A stretch of DNA of 64,000 nucleotides from Cokeromyces recurvatus (GCF_025118155.1 NW_026251390.1:310001-374000), one strand, 5' to 3'; positions 10,084 through 24,300 are shown, counted from the stretch's first letter. The notes: generated by a model from the letters alone, not told the origin. Numbers and translations: made by a program.

Positions 10084-12296
10084 ATTTGCTGTAATATAAT
10101 TATTATTATTTATTTTATTTAAAGTACATTAAAATGAATCATTCTATTTCAATGATTACAATGGCTTTAAAGAAATTTTATAAAGACTAAAAGAGAGATA
10201 AGAGGAATGATAGATAACATGTTACTATATACCAAATATAAAGGAGGAAATGTATTTTTATAACAAAGAAAAAAAATTTTTTTTCAAATCTCTATTGTTG
10301 CTGCATTTTATCTCAGGAACGGTATAAATATCTCTTTTTGTAATGAATATATCAGTTAGAATAATTAGTTTTGATGATCCCTATTTTTTCCTTAAAATAA
10401 TAATAACCATCCATAGCAATAATGTTCGTATTACTACTGTCTTCCCTGTATAATTTACGGCTTTTAAAATATTATCCTTAACCTCTTTTAGCCTTCAGGT
10501 TTGTAGGCATTGACAAGTATTTGGAAATATACTACTCAGAACAAGAGATTTATTAGGTAGTCCATTTCAACTTTTTTTTTTTTTTTGATGAGGCAAAATA
10601 TTAACTTTAAATGTAAAATTGGATAAAGGAAGAATTGAGATTATTCATTTTGTTTATACAATATCTAGATAACGTGTCAGTAAAATAAAGTAAAAAAAAA
10701 AAAAAAAAAATGTTGAATATTTCTGGAAAAGAAATATCCTTGCATTCATTACTGTTACAGTGACAGAATTGTTATATTTGTCAATATCTTCTTTTTTTGA
10801 AGTAATCAGGAACACTCTTCTTTACACTAGTTTATAGAGAGATATTCATTGTTATTACAATATTTTTGGTAGAGCTTTTTAAGTTTTTATTCTTAATTAA
10901 GCCATAACATAATGTATTATTAGCTAGAGAAGCTTGCGGTTAATCAATTAAAAGAGTCTGTATATTACGTTTACTTGTGATTATTTCCTAAGATGTTGAT
11001 TATGATCAAACATAGCAACTATAGATTTGTATCTATACATGCTTAAAATAAGACTTTTTAGACACTTTATTATCTTTTTATGGCTTGATAACCATAATGG
11101 CACCAAGGTATATAACATACATCCATACGATATATACATATGTATATAAAAAGGTGGGAAGCGTTTAAAGAATTTATTTCTGGTATATGATCTGACTATA
11201 ATAGTATCAGTTAATAATAGCAAAGTTGTGATTACTACTGTTCCTCCTGTACCTACTACCATTGCTTGGTAAAATATAGTCCTAAAACATCATTATTCAT
11301 GCTACTGCTGGTGTAAAAAGAAAAAAAAAAGGAGTTGCTGGTGTAGTACAAAAATAAGCATAATTAAAAAAATTAAGGGTTCATTTGATTTGGTGGGGAA
11401 CCCTTGAAGTGATTCGATTCCACAGCCTAGGCTTGGGCTAAATATGCTGCGAATTCTAGTCACTCTCCAAACACCCGTGTTACTTTCATCAGAAATAGAG
11501 GATACACATAGGGCTATGTTTACTATAAACACTCTACTTATACCACCACCGCCATTTATACCTACAACTACAATACTATTACCAACACATCCTTACTAAT
11601 GTTAATAATCACTACACAATACCAGTATTATCTACTACCACTAGCACCACCACCACTACTACTACTTTAACTTACTTTCATTTTTTTTTGTAATCCTTAT
11701 TGTTAGATTATAGAACAGTCTATAATATATATTTGAACAGAAAAAAAAAGACAAAAGAATCATATGTTACGTACTAATAGAATAAATGTATTACATATTA
11801 AAGGACAACCTGTGTCATAATTCCAAGTATATATATAATAAACTACCAACATACGATCATACTATCATTTATCTATTTTGCACTTTTAGTCAAGCTTCTT
11901 ATGCAAAGTGTCCTATCTATACTATAGTTTTTGTGTCTTATTTTTCTTTTATTACCATGATCACGATAGCAATAGACTGTCTTATCTGATGACTTACTTT
12001 TAAAACAAGTATGAACACTTCTTTTTTACAACTTGTGTATTTCATTCACAATATTAGATTTATGCATTTTAAATAAAAAACTTTAATGATTTGGCTGTGG
12101 AAAAAAAAGAAGTATTAAAAGAAAAAGAAAAAGATTAATATTATATATGTCGGTCAAAAAAAAAAAAGGCTACTTCTTTTAATATTAATATTAATATTTA
12201 CTATTATTATTATAAATAAGCTATATTGGAATATCAAATGATATACTTTGTTATATCGGTTGGGTTATAGTATATATGAATCTTTTTATGAGATTT
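10084..12296. other. Gene-poor AT-rich spacer
   Basis: No recognisable gene. It contains A and T runs near 10570 and 10692 and an inverted repeat with a Pol III B-box-like word at 11375-11440. Microsatellite-like CTA/CCA tracts lie at 11540-11670. Confidence 0.55.
11375..11405. repeat. 8-bp perfect inverted repeat next to a B-box-like word
   Basis: AAGGGTTC at 11375-11382 pairs perfectly with GAACCCTT at 11398-11405 around a 15-nt loop. Eight nucleotides downstream lies GATTCGATTCC, close to the Pol III B-box consensus. No complete tRNA cloverleaf can be folded here by eye, so this may be a decayed tRNA or tRNA-derived element. Confidence 0.35.
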
Positions 12297-12590
12297 GTTA
12301 TAGAACAAGCTCTGAATATAAGCATAATTAATACTATAAAAGATGAATTATATAATACAGGACAAACTATAAGCCTGAACATAGAATAAAACTCTGTATC
12401 TAACATTCTGTAAATAATATTAAACTTATTGATATCCAATCATCTAAACGTGCCAACTAAATAAGATATCGCGTCAGTTCTAAATATTTATTTTTATAAC
12501 CTTGTTAAAGGATTCGGGTCGTCTTTGGTTCAATAAAATAGAAATATAAAAGATATTAGGAACATGCTATCTCAGTTAGAACACTCTCCA
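12297..12590 (+). repeat. Dispersed repeat R1, copy 2
   Basis: Second copy of the repeat at 7101-7375, same orientation. The encoded stretch VIEQALNISIIN is conserved with copy 1 (VIEQALDISISN), then runs on to a stop at a slightly different place. Conservation at the protein level as well as in the AT-rich 3' part suggests the 3' end of a transposon-borne or repeated gene. Confidence 0.75.
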
Positions 12591-12872
12591 TTGGATCATA
12601 AACTTTTCGTACCCTTCTCGTCGTACAGGTTATTGCGCCCATCTTCTTAATAAATAAGATCTATCCATGACTCAAACCAGAAACAAAAAAATGTATTAAA
12701 CAAAAGGAAGAGCTCAGGAAGAGGAAAACATTACGACAATTTAAGCTAATCTGATACGACAATATCCATCGTACTGGCTGTACTCCCATTTTATATTTTA
12801 TTTTTCGCCCCTCAATTTCAAAAACCGTCCTTTGGCACTGTTTTTAATGTAATAAATAAAGTTATAGTCTGT

Positions 12873-12923
<51 letters not shown>

Positions 12924-13038
12924 AAGAAAAAAAAATTGCATACAAATTTTGAGACCCGGCTTACATTAAAGGATTATTCTTTTATTATATCCCTTTTTTA
13001 TTTATAGAGAGCTATCTCAATTTAATTCCTTTTTCAAC
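12591..13038. other. VPS8 upstream region with 44-nt T tract
   Basis: Probable VPS8 promoter and 5' untranslated region. A T homopolymer at 12876-12919 ends about 120 nt upstream of the ATG. Such dT tracts commonly exclude nucleosomes in fungal promoters, which would fit, but function is inferred only. Confidence 0.5.
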
Positions 13039-16000
13039 ATGAATTTAGATGAAAAAGATGCCGATGATAAAATAGAATCACCTGTAATGGAACCTAGTAC
13101 AAGTACAAGTACTATAAAATTTCGTAGAAATTATGATACATTATTAAAAGAAGTACTTGAAGAAAGCTCGGATGAAGATGAAGAATTATTTAATCATATA
13201 GATATTGATCTCGATACTGCAACTGCAGAGTTACCAGATGATTTACGAGCAGCTTTAGAAGATCGTGCATTAGCTGATAAATACTTGGCTAATTTAAAGA
13301 ACTACATGAGCCATAGAAGATCACAATCTATTAATTCAGAATATTCAACGTAGGTCTTACATTTAATCTTTTTTTTTATATTTATTTATATTTCAATTCT
13401 CTAATTTAGTTTTCTTCCTTTATTCAGACCTAATACACCTCTTCGGTCCAATTTCTCTAATCAAGCTTTATTGTCACCTCAACTTCTTGAGCATGTACAA
13501 CAGCAACATCATCAAAAGCAGCAGCAGAAACAACAACAGCCGGATCCACTTTTGAAAGTGCTGAACGCTGTTCCATATCAAACTCGTCTTATTAATGGTG
13601 TTCCCTCACTTATACTATTAGAACAAAAGTTTTATGCACTTCGAATCCCCGAACTAGATCTACCAGTTGTATCTGACACAATGATTCAAACGCGATTAAA
13701 CGGACTTTATAAAATTAGAGATGATTTGTATATTCATCTTAATGGAGGCCCTCTTGTAGTTAATAACATGACTCAGTCAAATATTGGTGAAAAGAAGAAG
13801 GAGAAAGTACTTAATTTATTAGATGATATCACAAAGGAAATTGGGCTTTATGAAGAATTTGTAAAAAAAGGTAAATAATAATAAGATATAAATGTATTTT
13901 ATGTTTTAATTATGTCAAAATTATAGCTAATTATCTTAGTCTGGAGAGTATTTTAAATGAATCATCGGGAGAAGAAGAAGAGGAAGAAGAGTTTTCTGAT
14001 ACAGTAAATGATTCAGGTTCAAGCCTATTAAACTTTGTGAGTCACAAAGAAGAAAGAAATGTATTTTTTTTTATTACTAACATTAGTATTTAGAATTCTC
14101 CTTCTGAATTATCTAAAATAGCAGCAGAAACACCATCCTTTTTATCTGCTTCTTCATCTAAGCGTCCATCTTTCAGTTCCCCTATCAGTAGTAGCCAACT
14201 TTCACTACAATATTTAGATTCGGGTACTAGTTCTCCTCAATCTTCATTTGATACGTTAGAAAATCAATCAAATACAACAGCTGAGAAAGAAAATATAGAG
14301 CCATGGGATGCATTTAAATGGACACCACTCATAAAAATATCATCCCAACTTTATTCTGATCAAATGAAAAAGGAGAATGGCTTGGTTTCTGTTATCATTG
14401 TTAGTGGTGTAATCGCCATTGGTACAACTCGTAGTTTAGTATTTGTTTATGACTACTCCCAGAATTTAAAATGCATACTTGGTGAAAGTGCTCGAGGTAA
14501 AATAGTACATTATATTATATAAACTTCAATCTATTCTAAATATATGCACATATATAAAGCTATCGAATTAGGCTCAGTAACATCATTAGCTATATCTTCT
14601 GATCATACAACAATTGCTTGTGGTCATGCCCAAGGACATATTGTTATATGGGATATTCGAAGACCTCATCAACCTATACGTACCATTGATCCCATTTCAC
14701 CAAGTCAAGTAGCTGGTGCATTAGCAACTCCTCATCATCAAGCACCTCGAAAGGAGGGTCATGTAAAAGGAGCAGCTATTTTACATATTGGTTTTGTAGG
14801 AGTCAAAAAATCTGATATTGTATCAGGAGATGATCAAGGAATGGCTTTTTATCACGTTTTATATAAGGTCATCATGGTCAATGCAGTCGATACCACCCGC
14901 ATTTCGGGACGTTACCAAAACATATCATTGACTCCTAAGATTCAATCTGTTGTTGCAAGATCTCGTTTACAAACACCTTTACTAGTTACAAAACCAAGAA
15001 AACCTAATACTGTTTTTGCTATGCAACCCTTACCTCTTGGTCAGATACCCCATCCTGCTGAAAATTTTGGACTTGTCGCTATACTAAAACCATACAAGGT
15101 AATTATAATACAAATATCGACTTCTTATTTTAATCCTTTTTCTTTTCTTTTTTTGTTTTTTGTTAGTTAATTATTGTAGGTTTAAAGCCTACTCCACAAA
15201 CACTTTACAAGTTTCTAAAACCCAGAGAATCTTCTGTTCATTTAGATCATAAAATAGACATCGAAAATGGGTCATCAGTAAATGTTGAGACACTCTCTGG
15301 TTGCTTGGCATGGCTACCGACAACCAAACTTAGAAATAATACTATAACTAAAGAATTTGTAAAAGGTGAAAAAAAACAAGAAAAGAGTTATTTATTGTTT
15401 ATCGTTATTCCCATATACTTATACATGTATGTAGGTAAAGACAATTCATTACCGTTAGAACCTATGCTTGCTTTTGCATGGGGAAAGCATCTTTTTATTA
15501 TTCGTATTAGTGTTAATCAAGATAATAAATATGTTACGCAAAATGGAAGAGTAACTAGATTACCTGCGACTCCACCTAAAACAAATAAACGAGGTATTCA
15601 ATTAGAATTTGTTAAAATTGGTGAATGGAAATGTAGAGATACAATTGTAGCAATTCAATGGATTAATAAACAGGTAAAAAGAAATAAAATGACCTAAGGG
15701 AAGATAACTAAATATATATTATTATTATTATTATTATTATCTTTGTCTAAAAGATAATTGTATTATTTACACCTAATGAGGAAATGATCCTTTTTGACCC
15801 TAAAAGTATGACAGAAACGCAACATACAAGTATTAGAACTAAGCAGTTGGTCTATCATGATTGGTTTAATCAGCCCTTGCAAGACTTGACTTCTACTGAA
15901 TCTTCTGAAACTGCTAACCCTAGATCAATTGAAATGGCTTATTTTGGGTCTATCAAGAGCTATAAAGGGAAACTGTTTTTATTAGGTATGCAACAACTTT

Positions 16001-18930
16001 ATATAGGTACACTACTTTCATGGGCAGATCGTATTCTGGCTCTTGTCCAAGCCGGCGATTTTATAGAAAGTATTGAACTTGCTACTTCCTTTTATAATGG
16101 TGTGGGCGTTCAAACTGTTGTCGGCCTCCCTGAAGATGAAAAGGAAAGAAAGACTCTTGTTGGAGAGCAGCTTATGGATCTTCTTTTGGCTTCACTAAAC
16201 TATGCATTCTCATCTGAACATGTCTATGGCGGTATGACGAACGAAGTTGTACATGATAAGCTAGTAGTACTCTATGAGTTGGCAAAGAACTGTATTGAAG
16301 CCTGTCTTAGTATGAATCAAACAGAATTTTTATTTGATACGGTCTATGAAAGATTTTTAGAAAATAACGTCCAAGGAGTGTTTTTAGAGGTTTTAGAGCC
16401 CTTTATTGTAGGAGATCGTGTGCCCGATATACCACCTTCCATTATGAAGGATTTTGTTGATCACTACAGTAAGAAGCGCCTTTTGAATGAACTGGAGCAA
16501 GTTATTTGGCATGTCAATCCTCACTATCTAGACATTGATCAAATTGTAAGTATGTGCCATCGGGAGGGCATGTATGAAGCTATGATGTATGTTTGGAATA
16601 AAAGTATGCATGATTATGTAAGTCCTGTTGTAGAGATGCTCAAAGTGATTCGGAGTGTCTTACGTGAAGAAGCCCAAAATCAAGATTGTAGTCATAAACG
16701 ACAAAATGCAGAAAAATTGTTTGATTACCTAAAGTTAATTTTGACAGGCCGATCTTATCCTGAAGGGTCCTCGATGCTGACTCTTAATGAAGCTAGTGAC
16801 GCTCGCAGTGCTGTGTATTCATTTGTATTTTCAGGTCGTTGTATGGTTTGGCCTCCTGTAGGAGGTAAATTGATCCTAACCGCTGATGATGAGGAAGGTG
16901 TCTCTGAGCCTACTTATCCTTACCTAAGATTATTACTTCGATTTAGTACTAAACATTTTTTGGAAGCTATGGAAGTTGCCTTTCAAGATCCTTGGCTCAA
17001 TGGTGGTGAAGATATCCTGAGCTCCAAGTTTGAAGATGAGGTTCCCGGTAAAGTTATTTCACGACAAATCATCATTAATACACTACTTGATGTTATGGGG
17101 GGTGGGTTAACAGGGAATGGTCTACCACTTCCACCACCAAGACCTAAACAATCCTTTTCAGCTTCCACTGTACATTCTATTAGTGCCAACACTCGGCCTA
17201 TACCCTCCTTCCTTGATCACCCATATGATTATGTCTCGAATGAAAACATTATTTTACTCTACATCTTTATTGCTTCCAATTTACATATGTATACAACATT
17301 TATCTTGTTACCTCCAAAGACCTTACACAAGGTTCTTGTAAGGCTTGCCGAAGATCATGATCCAGATACACGTGTTGAACGTGAAAGAGCTGTACAAAAG
17401 CTTTTAACCGTCTATACACCTGCTAATGAAGAGCAAATTGTGGTCCTCTATGAAGATGCTGGATTTTGGAAGGTACTTGAGGATGTATATCGACGTGATA
17501 AAAAATATGGTAAACTTGTTGAGGCCTATCTTAAGGATGATGAACGTCGCAACCAAGTCTTTGATTGTTTTACAAACCTATTAACTTCTTCCGAACTTGA
17601 CGATCAGCAAAAGGAACAAGTAAAGCGTGTCTTTATGATTCGTATTTCACAATTTGTTGAAATTGATGGACAAAAGACGGCCTATATCGTGGAAAACTTT
17701 ATGAATGGCAATCATACTGATGCTATACGCCGTTTAGAAGAAGATCAAGAATTTGACGATGATGAGCATCATGCTACAGCAGATAAACATCTATTTTCAT
17801 ATCTAAGAGGGTTATTAGAGCCTTATGAAGAAGGCAAAGAAGGCGAAGAAAGAGAAGAAGAAGAACCATTGTTATCAAATGGTATGCATCAAGGACAAAT
17901 GATAGAAGCCCATGCCTCTCTTGTAGATGTATCTATTCAAGAACGTTACATTGAACTCATGTGTCGTTTTGATCCTTCCGGTGTCTATAATTATTTTAAT
18001 ACAAGATTAAATACAACTATTCCATTAGATAATGCGCTTAAAAGTTGTGAAAAGTATGGAGTCATGGATGCAGTCGTTTGGATTATGGAAAAGAAGGGTG
18101 ATACACAAGGAGCACTTGAAAAGATGTTGCATGTGGCAAAAGATAAAAATACAACCATTTTACAAATCTTAAAACAGCATCAAACAACTCAAGATAGTAA
18201 TTGGAGCTATGAAGAATTGAGCATGATATCTAGTTCTCTCATAGGGTTAAATGGTGTCTTACGAGTGAGTACACGACTTTGTGAAAATAGTAGTAGAACA
18301 CACATATCAGCAACGACACCTTACCAGACAGGTTCTGATGAGGCATATATACCTGAATTAAGTTATGAAGATAGTTCAGTAGGAGATGATTCAACAAGCC
18401 ACCATGAATTTGTACATAATGATCAAGTAGAAACACTATGGTTCCAATTATTAGATGCTTATGTTGAGGGCTCTATTGAGATCTATAATACCTTAGGTGG
18501 AGAAAATGATCATCAATACGTCCCAATTGAAATTCACCAACGTATTACATCTTCATTTAAATTATTTGTACAATCCATCTTAACATCTCTGTTACTATCC
18601 ACATCACCTCAAGTATCCTTACCACGATTATTATTACGTTTAATTCATTCTCAGGCACGAGGTGAAACGACCTTTGCAGACTTTAGGGATGTATTTTTAA
18701 GCATGTTAGATACTTATAAATATGAGGGAAAGCTGCTTGAAATGACAAATAAGTTATTTGACCGAGATGTGTTTAGTAGTTTACAGGATATGGTAGAAAA
18801 GCGTGGTAAAGGATGGCGACCAGCACGAGCTGTATGTGAGATTTGTGGTGCAAATATTTTAGATCTTACATTATTGCAGCCACCTTTGGCATGGGGATTT
18901 GAAGATGAAAAACCAATAGAAGAGAATGAC

Positions 18931-18961
<31 letters not shown>

Positions 18962-19158
18962 GCTATGTATTGTTTCATTGTGGCCATGGTTTTCATACAA
19001 AATGTTTAGAACAACAACTTGGATATATACAGGAATGTATTGTATGTCAACATGGTAATCCAGAAGCGAAGCCTATGATGCCACCTCTTTCAACAATGAA
19101 TACAACAGAAGAGATAATCAAGAACACTACTAAAGGTAAAGAAAAAGTATCAGCTTAA
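13039..19158 (+). CDS. VPS8: VPS8, CORVET tethering complex subunit
   Basis: Vps8 is the CORVET subunit that binds the endosomal Rab5/Vps21 and tethers early endosomes before fusion. Eight exons: 13039-13349, 13428-13870, 13927-14036, 14094-14496, 14560-15098, 15167-15365, 15435-15673 and 15754-19158, giving 1882 residues. An acidic Ser-rich N-terminus precedes a beta-propeller region (about 270-770), seen as VTSLAISSDHTTIACGHAQG and ILFDPKSM. The Vps8 signature GRCMVWPPVGGKL and YPYLRLLLRFSTKHFLEAM follow, then helical repeats. A C-terminal RING-H2 spans about 1776-1846 (CEIC, HCGHGFHTKC, CIVC) with an Asp run inserted between its first and second metal-ligand groups. The intron before the seventh exon is in frame and stop-free, so it could be retained. 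Longer than human VPS8, mainly from low-complexity sequence. Identity is very likely. Confidence 0.93.
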
Positions 19159-19812
19159 ATGGTATACATTCTATGTAGTTATAGAATCTATTTATTTTAT
19201 TTTATTTTTTCTACCTGTAACTCAATCATTTTATTTAAACTGGAAAATCAATAAATAGATAAATAAATAAAAGCATAAATAGTATATAGAATAAGCTAAT
19301 GTAATAGAAGACAACATTATAAATGATCTATTATACATATAATGGGCAAAAAAAAAAAGGTATCTATTATAGAGAAGATTCAACAATGAACACAAGAGCC
19401 TTATTAATAAAATTCCTATAAAAGGTAAAATGCCTATTTACAGTGTATATCTTAATAAGCACACATGTTGTATAAAGGAATACATGTAATACCATAAATG
19501 CAATATGCACAGACAATATGTGTTGAATACTACCTAAAATACAAAGAAGGAAACAAAAAAACAAAAAATAAATAAATAAATAAATAAATAAAATAAACAT
19601 AGACGTTATCTGAAAATACATTGTTGATGTGCAATGTATTTTTTTTTTTACCCCTTTATCTTTCCCCTTTTTTCTGTTGTTTTTGTTATTACTTGCACTC
19701 TCTTTGTTTCTCTTTTTTACAAATATTATATAAAGCCAAATCATGAAGTAGACATTTTACTTATTGCCATATTTTCTTCTTTTTCTCTCTCTCTCTCTCT
19801 CTTTAAAGGAAA
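19159..19812. other. Spacer between VPS8 and homeodomain gene
   Basis: VPS8 3' flank and homeodomain gene promoter. It contains AAATA-type runs near 19565-19595 and a pyrimidine-rich stretch ending in a (CT)n tract at 19785-19802, 10 nt before the proposed ATG. Nothing else is recognised. Confidence 0.55.
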
Positions 19813-20583
19813 ATGGGCTATGATAAAGTAATTTACACATCAAAATAGATTCTATTGTATTATGATAAATAAATAAATAATATGTTCATCTTTATATTGT
19901 AGTGTTATTTAGGCTCTTTATCTGATAATGAAGTTCAGTTCTTTAGATCTCAAACCAATGGGACAAATGAATATCCTTCTTTATCAAGTTCTTCTTCTCT
20001 AGCTATTTCAAACGGAAACTCTGCATCCTCGAACTCGAACTCAAACCTTCCGTCGTCTACCTCTTCTACTACTGTGTCTAATAATCCTATCTCGACTTCT
20101 GTATTTACTCATTCATCCATTAAATATAGACACCTCTCCGAGTCTGCACTTTTGGAAGCTGTTATCACATGCTTACCTAAAACGATTCGCGTATCGTCCA
20201 ATTCAGAGGCCTGTTTTATGAGCCAACTCTCTGAAATGATACGACAAATTCGAATACCACGTTATCCTGATCATTTCTGTAGTATCTATAAGGGAAGACA
20301 AAATTTAAAGGGGTCACGTATGATATTAAAAAATTGGTTTATAAGACATTGGTACAACCCTTTCCCGACAAAGAAGGAGAAAGAGCTTCTTTTAGGTCAA
20401 ACAGGCTTAGACTTTATGCAGATTAAAAACTGGTTTTCAAATACTAGAAAACGACATTGGATTCCCATTGTCAATGGCTTAATTCATAGGTATGGCCGAG
20501 AATTCATTAGTTTAATTATATTTGCTCATGGTAAACTGGACCATTTGAATCGTCTTGGTGAGAGAAGAAGAAATGCAAGTTAA
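19813..20583 (+). CDS. TALE (KN-type) homeodomain protein
   Basis: Putative sequence-specific transcription factor. Two exons, 19813-19827 and 19903-20583, give 231 residues. The first exon is only ATG plus four codons; it is chosen because the frame is closed upstream of the 19903 acceptor and the GTAATT donor joins in phase 0. After a Ser/Asn-rich N-terminal region come a helical segment (about 72-115) and a homeodomain at about 120-185. That domain has an atypical three-residue loop extension, HWYNPFPTKKE, and recognition helix IKNWFSNTRKRHW with the invariant W, F, N and R. This places it with fungal TALE factors. Target genes are unknown. The start exon is the least certain part; an upstream alternative cannot be excluded. 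Confidence 0.82.
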
Positions 20584-20728
20584 TCAACGAAAATTAACAA
20601 TACGTTCTATTTATATTAATAAACTTATTATCTTATATCAATCCAAAAATGTGATGTAATTTCTTTTTTTTTCAAGGCAGTTTTATAGTCTAGGCATGAA
20701 TTCTTTATAATCAGCTTTTAAACAGCAG

Positions 20729-20771
<43 letters not shown>

Positions 20772-21257
20772 AATTCGTTTTAGGAATAACTTAATCTCTG
20801 TTACCTACTCATTTATAATATGAGCAATAATCAAACATATTGTTTATAACTGTATTGTATTTTTGAATATAAGCCTTGCTTCAAAAATGTGGAGATTATC
20901 TAATATGTATATTTTTTTTTAATTTAACAAAAAAATTGACATCATAATACATTTATTCTAGCATAAACTCATTTTTGATTGGCTGATTAAACCTTGGTAC
21001 AGTAAGACAACCCATCAGTGACATTTAGCCATTACACTAAACACAGTAGTAATTGATACTAAAGATTGAATAGTATAAAATGACTAATATCCTTAAAAAA
21101 ATAAAGAAATAAAAAAAAAGTAAAATATATCTAGTATTCCTTATCAAAATATATCAACATGCATCTTTTCTTTTTTTTCTTTTTATCCAAAAGCCAAGTT
21201 TGGGGGTGTCGGTATGGAGGTAAATCATGTTTTACCTTTTCATAAAAATAAATTTAA

Positions 21258-21297
<40 letters not shown>

Positions 21298-21373
21298 GAA
21301 CGGAATCATTTTTACCTTTTTTTTTTTTTTTTTTCTATTTTTTTTATCATAGTGAAATAGAAAAAAAAAAAGA
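20584..21373. other. Spacer upstream of myosin V with long A and T tracts
   Basis: Contains a 41-nt A tract (20729-20769) and, near the myosin start, a 35-nt T tract (21260-21294) plus a shorter one at 21319-21334. Apart from these likely promoter elements nothing is recognised. Confidence 0.6.
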
Positions 21374-24300
21374 ATGTCAAAAGGGGAGGCAACCATAAAC
21401 TTTACAGCAAGTCAAGCTATTGAAGTATACACAAAAGGAACTAAAGCTTGGTTTCCCGATAAAGAAGAAGGTTGGATATCAGCGTCTTGTATATCAAATA
21501 AAACAGAAGGTGATAAAGTTATCATCATTTTTGAAGACGATAATAACGGCAAGGTAAAATGAAAAGAAAAAAAAAGAAAAGAAAAGAAAAGAAAGCCCTT
21601 GGAGAAAAGATAAAGTAAATGGTTATAACGAAATCTTGTAAATTTTAGGAACATGTATTTGAATCAACCATCGATCACATTACTAAAACAAATGGTTCGA
21701 CTTTACCACCACTTCGAAATCCACCTAAAATAGAATATACGGATGACTTGACTAATCTAAGTTATTTGAATGAACCTTCCGGTAACATTATATATATATA
21801 TATATGCAACAACAACAATATGATAATAAAGCTTTATTTCTGGTATCCATATTTATCCTTCTCTCTCTCCTCCAGTTTTAAATAGTATTAGGACAAGATA
21901 TATGCAACACTTAATCTATACTTACTCGGGCATTGTTTTGATTGCTGTGAACCCATTTGATAGAGTATCACTTTATGAGCCAGATATTATTCAACAGTAT
22001 TCTGGTAAAAAACGAGGAGAGCTTGAACCCCATTTATTCGCTATTGCAGAAGATGCCTATCGTTGTATGATTCGAGAGAAAAGAAATCAAACGATTGTTG
22101 TATCTGGAGAAAGGTAGAATAAGACTAAAGAAAATTGAATAAGAGTGTGTAATATTTATATGTGTACATATAGTGGTGCAGGTAAAACTGTGAGTGCGAA
22201 ATATATCATGCGTTACTTTGCAACTGCTGATGACCAAGAAACAACAAATAAAAAGAAAAGAAAAGCAGAGGGGATGATGACTGAAGTGGAAGAACAGATT
22301 TTAGGTAAATAAATGAATAAATAAATGGTCTTAATTTCCATTATTATTCATGCCTGCATTCATTCCACAGCTACAAATCCTATTATGGAAGCTTTTGGTA
22401 ACGCAAAAACGACACGCAATGATAATAGTTCACGATTTGGTAAATATATTGAAATTCAATTTGATAAGGATACAAACATTGTTGGTGCAAAGATAAAAAC
22501 ATATTTATTGGAAAGATCCAGATTGATATTTCAACCTGAAACTGAAAGAAATTATCATATATTTTACCAGGTAAGAACCCCTTCTCTACGTCATACATCA
22601 CTTACACAAGTCTATTTAGCTTTGTGCCGGTGCTCCTTCAAAAGAGAGACAAAATTTCGAGATAGGAAATAGTTACTCAGATTTTCATTATTTGAATCAA
22701 AGCGGAACAGGAGAAATTCCTGGGGTAGATGATGCAGAAGAGTTTGAAATAACACAAAAGGCATTGTCAACCGTAGGTCTATCAGTGGATCTACAATGGA
22801 GGATATTCAGAGTATTAGCTGCCTTATTACATATTGGTAATATCAAAATTACAGGTCGTGGTGATGCTATCGTCTCTGATACAGACCACGCTCTTTTAAT
22901 CGCTACTCGTTTATTGGGTATTAAACTCGACGAATTCCGAAAATGGATTGTTCGAAAGCAAATCATTACCCGTTCTGAGAAAATCATCACTAATTTAAAT
23001 CCAACTCAAGCTCATGTTGTAAAGGATTCTGTTGCAAAATACATTTATTCAAATTTATTTGATTGGCTTGTGGGTATCATTAATGAAAGCCTTTCTTGTC
23101 CAAATCCTGATAATATTAGCAATTTTATTGGTGTTCTTGATATTTATGGATTTGAGCACTTTAAAAAGAATTCGTTTGAACAATTTTGTATTAATTATGC
23201 AAATGAAAAACTTCAGCAGCAGGTAATTCATAATTAGAACAAGGAGTTTTTTTTTTTTTTTTAATTAACTACTCTTCTTTTAAGTTCAATCAACATGTAT
23301 TTAAATTAGAGCAAGAAGAATATATGCGTGAAAAGATTAATTGGACGTTTATTGAGTTTAGTGATAACCAAAAATGTATCGAGATTATTGAAGGAAAATT
23401 AGGTATCCTATCTCTTTTAGATGAGGTAAGTTTTTTTTCTTTTTTTTTCTCGAAAAATGGTCGAAAAGAATCATAGTATAACACTATATAAATTATAGGA
23501 ATCTCGTCTTCCTGCTGGTACTGATCAGGGATTTTGTCAAAAATTATATGATAATTTCAATAATCCAGAATATAAAAACTATTTCAAAAAACCTCGTTTC
23601 TCAAACGAAGCATTCACAATCGCTCATTATGCACATGATGTTCAATATGAGACTGAAAACTTTTTGGAAAAAAATAAAGACTCTGTGCCCGATGAACATC
23701 TTCAATTATTGCAAAATGCAGAATTTCCATTCCTTCAGGAAATATTAGCCAAATCAACTGAGGCTGCGAATGCTGCTATTATTTCAAAGGTAAGAAAATA
23801 ATTGTTATATAATTAAACTAATCGAAAATATATACATATACACATATTTATTATTTTTTTTTGTCAATAGGAAAATAAAAGAAAGAGTTTAATTTCAAGG
23901 AAACCAACACTAGGTTCTATCTTTAAACATTCTTTGATTAGCTTAATGGATACTATCGAAAGTACAAATGTGCATTATATTCGTTGTATTAAACCTAACG
24001 AAGCAAAAGTGGCTTGGGATTTTGAAGCACCTATGGTCCTTTCACAACTTCGTGCTTGTGGTGTGCTGGAGACAATTCGTATCAGTTGTTTAGGTTATCC
24101 ATCTCGATGGACATACGAAGAATTCGCTGAACGCTATTATGCTTTAGTATCCTCTCATTATTGGGACCCTAAGGAAAACCCAGAGGTAAAAAGTCTTTGT
24201 CAAATTATCTTGGATACTTGCATTCAAGATACAGATAAATACCAAATGGGTGAGACAAAGATCTTTTTCCGTGCTGGTCAGTTGGCCTATCTTGAGAAGC

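Noticed and set aside
15366..15434. Intron of VPS8 as coding sequence
   Set aside because: It is in frame and open, but has a GT..AG pair and the hydrophobic translation breaks the conserved propeller sequence, so splicing was preferred.
17222..17316. Extra intron inside the last VPS8 exon
   Set aside because: The segment is hydrophobic, but the only donor-like site is poor and the frame stays open with family-like sequence on both sides.
19367..19744. 125-codon minus-strand open frame between VPS8 and the homeodomain gene
   Set aside because: Composition is dominated by I, F, L and K with low-complexity runs from AAATA repeats; no family and no intron context.
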